A stretch of DNA of 19,078 bases from an uncultured Eubacteriales bacterium (lineage in GTDB: Bacteria; Bacillota; Clostridia; Lachnospirales; Anaerotignaceae): contig CAKTER010000008.1 of assembly GCA_934552695.1 (NCBI GenBank), positions 1 to 19,078 on the forward strand. Direction: 5' to 3'. Positions 14,249 through 19,078 of this stretch are shown one piece after another. Position 1 is the first letter of the stretch; each line of letters starts with the position of its first letter. The translations under genes and the position numbers were made by a program. The notes below the pieces were generated by a model. The model searched no databases, was not told where the DNA came from, and saw nothing but the letters and a program-made list of their open reading frames with translations.

Positions 14249-14263
14249 AGAAAATTATTCTTA
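14249..14263 (-). promoter_or_regulatory. Possible PerR/Fur-type operator
   Basis: The 7-1-7 sequence AGAAAAT-T-ATTCTTA matches the Bacillus PerR box TTATAATnATTATAA at about nine of 14 positions. It lies between the predicted transcript start (near 14269) and the ribosome binding site of the regulator. AT-rich DNA gives such matches by chance, so this is tentative. Confidence 0.35.
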
Positions 14264-14275
14264 TTTGCTTCTTAT

Positions 14276-14304
14276 ATTCTAATACAAATCTTCCCCTCCG
14301 TCAA
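14276..14304 (-). promoter_or_regulatory. Sigma-A promoter of the PerR-like gene
   Basis: On the minus strand TTGACG (14299-14304), a 17-base spacer and TAGAAT (14276-14281). One mismatch from consensus in each hexamer. Confidence 0.8.
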
Positions 14305-14499
14305 GCCCTTTCTACATACTCGTTTTCCGAATCTTTTTTGCCGTTGCTTCGCCGCCGGTTTCCCTGTCCCCGGCTGCTTTTTCGGTTTCTCTGCCCAAAG
14401 CGGCCATCTGCGCCGCTCCCACCTTTGCCCGGGCGTCCTCCAAGTCAAAGGGGCCGCTGCTTTCCGCAAACGGCCCTTGCTCTTCGTAAGTTGATCCCG
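14305..14499 (-). other. Spacer between gerMN and perR genes with a hairpin and a doubtful small ORF
   Basis: No convincing gene. After the GerMN stop codon a hairpin forms from CGGCCC (14471-14476) and GGGCCG (14451-14456) but lacks a U tract. One minus frame stays open with coding-like composition (FDLEDARAKVGAAQMAALGR and on to KKIRKTSM) and stops at TAG 14312-14314. Its only ATG is at 14407, giving 31 codons, with a weak AAGGTGG upstream. It could be a short gene or a decayed gene end. Confidence 0.3.
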
Positions 14500-15060
14500 T
14501 TATTCTTCGTCGGCAAAAAAGGTGAGCGGCTCATCGTATACGGCGTGTCCGGTCTCCAAAACCTCGCCTTCCACCGTCAGCACCAGGCTGTCGGCTTCAA
14601 AATAGGTCAGCAGGGTGTTGGTCAGGCTCCCCAGGCACAAGTACTCGCCGGTGGTACCCGTATGCTGCATCCCCTCTTTAAAGGCGGCGTTCATGTCCAC
14701 TGCCAGCTGCTTGTCCGGCTCCGAAGCCCACTTACAGCTGAGTAACCGGCTGCCCTCCGGCAACGCTCCCGCCTTGGTCAAAGCCGCCACCACCGCCTCG
14801 GCGGTATCCTCTTTGGCTTTCATCTCTTTGGCAACCAAATGCATGGCCTCGTCATCGGACACATAGGCAGTAAAGGCCACCGTCCCCTCGTCCCCGTTTT
14901 CGGTATCCGGTTCCGTATCTCCGCCGGGCTGCTCCTCCTGTCCGGTCTGGGTATTGTCCCCGGTGTTCCCCTCGGTTTCGCCCGACGGCTTTTTGCCGCA
15001 TCCTGCCGCCATACTCAGGCAAAGAACCAAAGCTGCCAAAACAGCCAGTTTCCTTTTCAT
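14500..15060 (-). CDS. GerMN-domain lipoprotein
   Basis: 186 aa. A lipoprotein signal (1-20) ends in the lipobox SMAAGC, with Cys21 as lipidation site. An acidic Gly/Thr/Glu linker (22-58) leads to one GerMN domain (about 60-186) with the characteristic stretches ALPEGSRLLSCK, LAVDMNAAFKEG, EYLCLGSLTNTLLTYF and VLETGHAVYDEPLTFF. In Bacillus GerM carries two such domains and helps hold the engulfing forespore complex; single-domain lipoproteins are common in Clostridia and of unclear role. GGGAGG lies about eight bases before the ATG. A consensus TATAAT precedes it, so it is probably transcribed separately from the CARF gene 86 bases upstream. Confidence 0.88.
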   Translation of the reverse strand: MKRKLAVLAALVLCLSMAAGCGKKPSGETEGNTGDNTQTGQEEQPGGDTEPDTENGDEGTVAFTAYVSDDEAMHLVAKEMKAKEDTAEAVVAALTKAGALPEGSRLLSCKWASEPDKQLAVDMNAAFKEGMQHTGTTGEYLCLGSLTNTLLTYFEADSLVLTVEGEVLETGHAVYDEPLTFFADEE

Positions 15061-15094
15061 TGGCTTTCCCTCCCTGCATTCGTTTCTTTATTCT

Positions 15095-15138
15095 ATTATA
15101 CGACCAAATCCGCTCCCCGTCTTTTAAGCTTTTGTTAA
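15095..15138 (-). promoter_or_regulatory. Promoter region of the GerMN lipoprotein with 11-bp-spaced repeats
   Basis: A perfect TATAAT (15095-15100) has no good -35 at 17 bases. Instead the minus strand carries TTAACA-N5-TTAAAA (15133-15138 and 15122-15127), direct repeats at 11-base spacing, just where an OmpR/PhoP-type activator would sit. The pattern resembles a PhoP box, but the match is short. Confidence 0.45.
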
Positions 15139-15146
15139 GATTGCGC

Positions 15147-16340
15147 TCAAACCTTCGTCCACTTCATTTTGACCAAATCGTAGTCCCGCACCGCCGCCAG
15201 CAGCCGCTTTCCAAAGTCCGGGCTCAGCAGGTCTCTTTCGTCCAGCATTTCCACCCCCAAATCCAGCCCCCGGCGGTACACCTCGGTGTTTTGCGTCCGG
15301 CTATGGCCAAAGCAGACCAAAAGCCCTTTGGAAAACCAGCCTCCCAGCCGTTTTTTGGCCACCACCAGCTCGTTTACATCCGGGGCCCCGGCCTCCCGCA
15401 GCTTGCAGGAAATAAACACGGGAATCGAATCCATCGAAAGCAACACATCGATTTCATTGCCCACCAAACAGCGGCGGTCCCCGGCGTCCCAGTCAATCAT
15501 GGCCCCCAACCGCACATCGTCAAAGGCCGAAATCCGTTTGGCATGGATAAACACCCACAATTCCAGCCAAATCCCGTAGGTGGTTGCATATTTGCGGCTC
15601 AAGCTATCCCGAAACACAAACCGGACCTCCTGAGGGCTTAAGGAAAGCTCCCGCAAAAACCCGGCCCTCTCCAACACCCGCAACAGCTTCCAGGAGGGGC
15701 TTACCTCCCGGCGGCTTCGGTTGCGGAACGCATTGGGACAGCAAAACTGCCGTTGTTGCGGCGGCGCTCCGCTCATGCCCGCCTGCACATAGGCGCAGGT
15801 ATCCTTCCAATCCCGCAGGTGTCGGAATATGTAGCGGCACACCCCCAAAATGGCCTCATAATCCTCCGGCCGGGGCTCCTCCTGCGAGTTCCCGGCAAAG
15901 GCCGCCCCCCGGGCCGTCACAAAATCCTCCAACGACAGGGCGGGGATGTCGTAAGCCAGCGCTTCGCTCCCCAACGAAATCACTTTCCGACGGCTCAAAT
16001 CGGTATAAAACAGCCGGGCCCCCTCCAAAAGCCCGGCCTGAAACCCGGCCAACAGCATCAGCTCACTGCCGCCGGTCAAATCCACGTCGCAGTCGCCGTA
16101 CCGGCGGATGGTCTCCTGCACCTTCGCAAAAATCTCCGGCATGCGGGTAATATCCACCGGCTCCGTTTCTACCAACAGCCCCGGCAGCCTTCGCTGCAAG
16201 CACCGTTCCAGCGCCGTAAACACTCTGCGGTCGGTCAGGGTGTTGTCGTAAAAATACACCACCCGCTCCGGTCGCAGGGTCAGCACGCCCTGTATGTTTT
16301 TTAAAATATCCTTGTCATAAAACTCCAGCTGGGTTTTCAT
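15147..16340 (-). CDS. CARF-domain DUF1887 nuclease, Card1/Can2-like
   Basis: 397 aa. The N-terminal Rossmann-like CARF domain (about 1-150) carries the ligand-loop signature DLTGGSELMLLAGF (87-100), compare N-x-TGGTK-M in DUF1887/CARF proteins, and YFYDNTLTDRR near residue 29. A helical or winged-helix linker (about 155-245) leads to a PD-(D/E)xK nuclease domain: GIWLELWVF (Glu260), NEIDVLL (Asp298) and PVFISCK (Lys313). Card1 and Can2 are activated by cyclic oligoadenylate made by Cas10 and cut DNA and/or RNA. Here the usual acidic residue of ExK is Ser311, a variant I also associate with standalone clostridial DUF1887 proteins, so activity is not certain. The gene begins 32 bases after gerW on the same strand. 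No cas gene or repeat array is in the window. The fold call is strong; the ligand and trigger are unknown. Confidence 0.85.
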   Translation of the reverse strand: MKTQLEFYDKDILKNIQGVLTLRPERVVYFYDNTLTDRRVFTALERCLQRRLPGLLVETEPVDITRMPEIFAKVQETIRRYGDCDVDLTGGSELMLLAGFQAGLLEGARLFYTDLSRRKVISLGSEALAYDIPALSLEDFVTARGAAFAGNSQEEPRPEDYEAILGVCRYIFRHLRDWKDTCAYVQAGMSGAPPQQRQFCCPNAFRNRSRREVSPSWKLLRVLERAGFLRELSLSPQEVRFVFRDSLSRKYATTYGIWLELWVFIHAKRISAFDDVRLGAMIDWDAGDRRCLVGNEIDVLLSMDSIPVFISCKLREAGAPDVNELVVAKKRLGGWFSKGLLVCFGHSRTQNTEVYRRGLDLGVEMLDERDLLSPDFGKRLLAAVRDYDLVKMKWTKV

Positions 16341-16372
16341 GGCTTCCCCCCCGGCCTATGCTTTTGGCGCTT

Positions 16373-16774
16373 TTAGTCCTCCACAATCGTTTGGGACTCA
16401 AACTCCACCGGCTCTGCCTCCGGCGCAGCCGTTTTTTTGGCAAAGGGCCCAAAATTCAGCTTGTTCAACACCCCGGGAGCCATGTCGATAAGCTTCGAAA
16501 TGGCGTCTTGATTTTTCACGCTGACCAGCTGCACCCCGCCTTCGGTAATGGCAATCACAGCGCTGGGGATAATTTTAGCCCCCAAGCCCCCGGCCCCCTT
16601 ATCGGAGCCGGTTTTTTCGCTGGCCCCGGCGCCTACGCCCACCGAAACCTCCACCAGCGGCAAAATCGTCACATTCCCCACCTGAATGGGGTCGCCCACC
16701 ACGGTTTTGCTGGAAACAAACCCGTCCAGCCGGTCAAACAACACCTGTAAGCTTTTATCCAAAGTATCTGCCAT
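16373..16774 (-). CDS. gerW: GerW family sporulation protein (YtfJ)
   Basis: 133 aa, typical family length. Hallmarks are the start LDKSLQVLFDRLDGFVSSKT with VVGDPIQVGNVTILPLVEVS, the Gly-rich loop GVGAGASEKTGSDKGAGGLG and the strand KIIPSAVIAITEGGVQLVSV. GerW is a spore protein needed for germination with some germinants in Bacillus, and its exact action is unknown. DUF2953 directly upstream matches the Bacillus ytfI-ytfJ pairing and supports the call. The C-terminal 25 residues are an acidic tail. The CARF nuclease follows after 32 bases and probably shares the transcript. Confidence 0.95.
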   Translation of the reverse strand: MADTLDKSLQVLFDRLDGFVSSKTVVGDPIQVGNVTILPLVEVSVGVGAGASEKTGSDKGAGGLGAKIIPSAVIAITEGGVQLVSVKNQDAISKLIDMAPGVLNKLNFGPFAKKTAAPEAEPVEFESQTIVED

Positions 16775-16827
16775 TTTGCGTTCCGTCCTTTCCCTTCTTT
16801 ACGCTTTATCCCATCCGATTTTTCGGC

Positions 16828-17706
16828 TTAGTCCTCGTTTTTGGTCTGCTTCCGGTCGGCTAAAAAATCCTTCAGCAGCTGCCGCAGGGGCTTTTGCCGC
16901 AGGCCCCAAATGGCCAGCCCTCCGAAAGCGCCCAGCCGTACCCGGCCCGCAGCCCAGGCCGATCCCTCCAGCCGGGCTTCTTCAAAGTCCCCCCGGATGT
17001 TCAGCCGGCGGCCGCACAGCGCCGTCAGCACCCCGCAGCCCGCCAAAATGTATCCCGTGGTACAGGGGTCGTCGGCGCCTACTACCCCTTCGATCCCATA
17101 GTCCCGGGGGGCGACAATCTTCAGCAGCCGCTTGACCAGCGCCAGCGCCGTTTTCAGCAGGGCCTTCTGCTCCTCCCGGGGCATGGTCAAAAAATATTCC
17201 TTGCCTACCGGCGGCCGCTGCGGCTCCGTTGGCCTTTCTTCCGGCTCCGGCTCCTCTTCCCAGGCCACCCGCCGGACCTCTCCGGGATGTTTTGCCTCCT
17301 TGGGCGGGGCCTCCCGGAACACCCGCTGCCGGGGCTCCGGCCTTGGTTCTGGTTCTGGCTCGGGCTCGGGGCCGGGCTCCGGCTTTTCCTCCGGTTCCTC
17401 CCGGGGCGGGGCCTCTGCCGCCTGAAGCGCTGGCTCCTCCGATTCCTCCGGTGGCTCCGGCGGGGCTTTTTTCCCAAGCTCCCGGCCAAAAATCCAAACG
17501 GCGGCTTCCGGCTCCGGCCACAACCGGGCCTGCACCCGTAACGCCCCCCACAGCCAACGAACGTCCGCCTCGGCCCGGGCCGTTTCGGCGGTTTTTTCCC
17601 CGGCCAGCCGATAGCGGAGCGGGCAAACCAACAGCAAAACAAGCAGCCCCAGCACCACCAGCAGCAGGATCCCGATGATTTTTAAAATCAGCAGAAAAAC
17701 GGTCAT
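16828..17706 (-). CDS. DUF2953 domain membrane protein (YtfI-like)
   Basis: 292 aa. An N-terminal transmembrane helix (about 3-27) is followed by CPLRYRL and the DUF2953 beta segment VRWLWGALRVQARLWPE. A long Pro/Glu/Arg linker (about 75-165, with runs such as PEPEPEPEPRPEP) interrupts it before the conserved C-terminal part LLKIVAPRDYGIEGVVGADD and CTTGYILAG. The linker is far more extended than the short charged spacer usual in the family. The start overlaps the stop of the preceding gene as ATGA, giving translational coupling. The function is unknown, and the tie to gerW suggests a role in the spore or its envelope. Confidence 0.9.
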   Translation of the reverse strand: MTVFLLILKIIGILLLVVLGLLVLLLVCPLRYRLAGEKTAETARAEADVRWLWGALRVQARLWPEPEAAVWIFGRELGKKAPPEPPEESEEPALQAAEAPPREEPEEKPEPGPEPEPEPEPRPEPRQRVFREAPPKEAKHPGEVRRVAWEEEPEPEERPTEPQRPPVGKEYFLTMPREEQKALLKTALALVKRLLKIVAPRDYGIEGVVGADDPCTTGYILAGCGVLTALCGRRLNIRGDFEEARLEGSAWAAGRVRLGAFGGLAIWGLRQKPLRQLLKDFLADRKQTKNED

Positions 17707-18404
17707 GCTTTTTTACCACTCCGATGCAAATACAAGGAGATTCCCACCAATGCCGCTGCCGAAAGCCCCAAAAATACGCCCAAAATCCACAGCGCCGTGT
17801 CCCGGAAATATCCCTCGGGAACCATGTTTATCAGCAAATCGGTTTGGGGATTCAACAACCACAAATCATTATCAAAAAATGTTTGATGGAACCACAAAAA
17901 ATACTTGTAAAAGTTTTGCGCCAACATCCCGGCCAAAGCGGCTCCCCCCGCCCAAAAGGCCACAATGGCCCACCGCACCCCGGCCAGTGCGGCCCGCATG
18001 CCTGCGGGAAAGCTCCACCTTTGGCCTCCGGTGTTTTTGGCCAACAAAAACAGTAAAATAAACGCCGCCAACGAAAAGCTCCGCACCCCCCGCAACAGGG
18101 TCACAATGCTTTGCACATCCCGCATGTGGGCCTTTTCCCGGTCGTTAAAAAACTCCCGTTCTTCCCCCCGAACGGTAGCTTCTATCACCAAATCCTCCCG
18201 CTTGTCATACAGGTAATCCATCATTTCAGCGGTGACGTCCATCAAGTCGTCGGTCTTTATGCCAATGCTTTCGGCCACCCCGTACTTTTGGTATTCCCGC
18301 CGGAAATGGGCCGGAGAATACACCACCAGCTGCGCCACCGTAAAAAACAGGGCCGTTAGCCCAAACAACCCGGCCAAAAAGCCCAACGCCTTACCGGCGC
18401 TCAT
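17703..18404 (-). CDS. TIGR01906/DUF1461 integral membrane protein
   Basis: 233 aa from the ATG at 18404, chosen because it overlaps the upstream stop as ATGA; a longer in-frame start at 18494 would run deep into the previous gene. Helices are predicted at about 8-28, 108-125, 138-160 and 205-226. The extracellular loop after TM1 contains the family signature YSPAHFRREYQKYGVAESIG with a later REFFNDREKAHMRDV. The family is widespread in Firmicutes and its function is not known. It sits in a run of translationally coupled genes leading to DUF2953 and gerW. Confidence 0.88.
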   Translation of the reverse strand: MSAGKALGFLAGLFGLTALFFTVAQLVVYSPAHFRREYQKYGVAESIGIKTDDLMDVTAEMMDYLYDKREDLVIEATVRGEEREFFNDREKAHMRDVQSIVTLLRGVRSFSLAAFILLFLLAKNTGGQRWSFPAGMRAALAGVRWAIVAFWAGGAALAGMLAQNFYKYFLWFHQTFFDNDLWLLNPQTDLLINMVPEGYFRDTALWILGVFLGLSAAALVGISLYLHRSGKKA

Positions 18405-18760
18405 AGCGCTTTTTCCTCCGCTGCCGGTTCGGCGTCTGTCCCGGCCGCTTTTTGGGTTTGGGCCAGGTACTCTCCCAACCGGGCCACCGGCCACCCGGCT
18501 TCCCGGGCCTCCTCAATAATCTGGGCAAACAGCCCATAGGCCTCCCGCTTGTGCAGGGCCAGCCCGTACACCACAAAATCCCGGCCCACATAAGGGGGCC
18601 GCACCAGCTCCTGCACCGGCAAAATGGTTATCGGGCTTTGCCCCTCCTCCTGGCAAATGCCGTACACCTGTGCCACCGGCAGGTTCCGCCGCAGGGCGTA
18701 CACAATGCTTTCCAGTTCTTTTACGCTATCGCCTACATATAATTCCCGGGCCAGCCTCAT
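18401..18760 (-). CDS. Conserved-looking 119-aa protein of unknown function
   Basis: 119 aa starting MRLARELYVGDSVKELESIV. An in-frame ATG at 18796 exists, but GGGGAGG lies six bases before the ATG at 18760, which is preferred. There is no signal peptide or membrane helix. Alternating strands and helices (LPVAQVYGICQ, SPITILPVQEL, DFVVYGLALHKREAYGLFAQII) suggest a compact alpha/beta cytoplasmic protein. The Ala/Glu tail (100-119) looks disordered. It resembles small hypothetical proteins I associate with TIGR01906 genes in Clostridia, but I cannot name a domain. It is first in the operon behind a candidate promoter and is coupled to the next gene by ATGA. Confidence 0.82.
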   Translation of the reverse strand: MRLARELYVGDSVKELESIVYALRRNLPVAQVYGICQEEGQSPITILPVQELVRPPYVGRDFVVYGLALHKREAYGLFAQIIEEAREAGWPVARLGEYLAQTQKAAGTDAEPAAEEKAL

Positions 18761-18832
18761 GCCGTTCCTCCCCTGCTTTCCCCGCTGTTGCGCCAAGCTT
18801 GTTTCCTGCGGAAGCTTCGCATTTTTGGTTCT

Positions 18833-18862
18833 ATTTTACCACACCTTCCCCAAAACCGGCAA
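18833..18862 (-). promoter_or_regulatory. Candidate promoter of the operon ending in gerW and the CARF nuclease
   Basis: On the minus strand TTGCCG (18857-18862), 18 bases and an extended -10 TGG-TAAAAT (hexamer at 18833-18838). It lies just past the stop of the TauE-like gene and about 72 bases before the ATG at 18760. Downstream, two AAGCTT sites 11 bases apart could form a weak hairpin. Confidence 0.55.
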
Positions 18863-18872
18863 GCCCTGGGGC

Positions 18873-19078
18873 CTATTCCTTTCTTTTACAAATCTCACAC
18901 ACCCCCATCCCCAGCAAAAAAACGCCAAACCCCCGGCGCAGCCACTCGTTTTCCAGGCCCACCGCCGCCCAAGCGCCCAGCGCTGCCGCCACCAGCCCCG
19001 GCGGAATCAGGGGCTTTAGGATTCCGGTTTCCAAATTCCCTTGTTTGTAATGGCTTCGCAGGGCCAGCAGGGCCGTGG
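18873..19078 (-). CDS. TauE/SafE-family membrane transporter, C-terminal fragment (5' end outside window)
   Basis: The last 67 codons of a minus-strand gene that enters from the right edge and ends at TAG 18873-18875. The visible protein has two predicted helices, around LIPPGLVAAALGAWAAVGLE and RRGFGVFLLGMGVCEI, separated by ENEWLRR, and ends CKRKE. This is the C-terminal pattern of the DUF81/TauE-SafE family of sulfite or organosulfonate exporters: PPG, GxxxG-like helix, then WLRRxFGxFLL. In Clostridia such proteins are often short halves. The substrate is unknown. Confidence 0.75.
   Translation of the reverse strand, partial: TALLALRSHYKQGNLETGILKPLIPPGLVAAALGAWAAVGLENEWLRRGFGVFLLGMGVCEICKRKE

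Noticed and set aside
14272-14469. 65-codon minus ORF between gerMN and perR
   Set aside because: Very basic, Trp/Arg-rich composition typical of a wrong frame, and it runs through the perR promoter.
1-19078. CRISPR array, tRNA, rRNA or mobile element
   Set aside because: No regularly spaced repeats of CRISPR type, no recognisable tRNA or rRNA sequence and no transposase or integrase domain were found. The CARF protein alone is not evidence of a local CRISPR locus.

Overview
The window looks like chromosome from a spore-forming, GC-rich member of the Clostridia, most likely an Oscillospiraceae/Ruminococcaceae-type gut Firmicute. The basis is strong AAGGAGG-type ribosome binding sites, sigma-A-like promoters, spore-associated families (GerW/YtfJ, DUF2953, a GerMN lipoprotein), a PerR-like Fur protein and a clostridial FtsEX locus. 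I see no rRNA, tRNA, CRISPR array, transposase, integrase or phage gene. Placement below family level is inference.

Bases 1-6291 (minus strand) form a cell-envelope block. In transcription order it holds a PucR/CdaR-type regulator, ftsE, ftsX, a coiled-coil M23 peptidoglycan hydrolase, an S41 C-terminal processing protease (CtpA/CtpB) and mreB, which is cut by the window edge. FtsEX would gate the M23 hydrolase. CtpA lies behind an intrinsic terminator and mreB behind a spacer with a threefold octamer. The regulator has an in-frame TAG at codon 20 of a family-like N-terminus.

Bases 6292-9815 hold an AT-rich leader and then a divergent pair. On minus is a 657-aa membrane-anchored protein with a probable beta-propeller ectodomain; on plus is a second membrane-anchored M23 peptidase. 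The 212-bp region between them carries two sigma-A-like promoters and two outward-facing pairs of 11-bp-spaced repeats. One pair fits the Bacillus WalR consensus exactly, which suggests WalRK-type control of wall hydrolysis.

Bases 9900-12781 (plus strand) hold an ABC exporter with fused TMD and NBD, then a class I glutamine-amidotransferase-like peptidase C26. The peptidase is preceded by a near-consensus promoter whose predicted start falls in a terminator-like hairpin.

Bases 12792-15060 (minus strand) hold a DUF11-type protein without signal peptide, a PerR-like regulator with its own promoter and a possible operator, and a GerMN lipoprotein.

Bases 15147-19078 (minus strand) form a tight operon: a 119-aa conserved-looking protein, a TIGR01906/DUF1461 membrane protein, DUF2953, GerW and a CARF-DUF1887 (Card1/Can2-like) nuclease. 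The first three are joined by ATGA overlaps. The CARF nuclease is the most interesting gene: its family is known from type III CRISPR ancillary effectors, yet here it is last in a sporulation-type operon with no cas gene or array in view. The C-terminus of a TauE/SafE-type transporter enters at the right edge.
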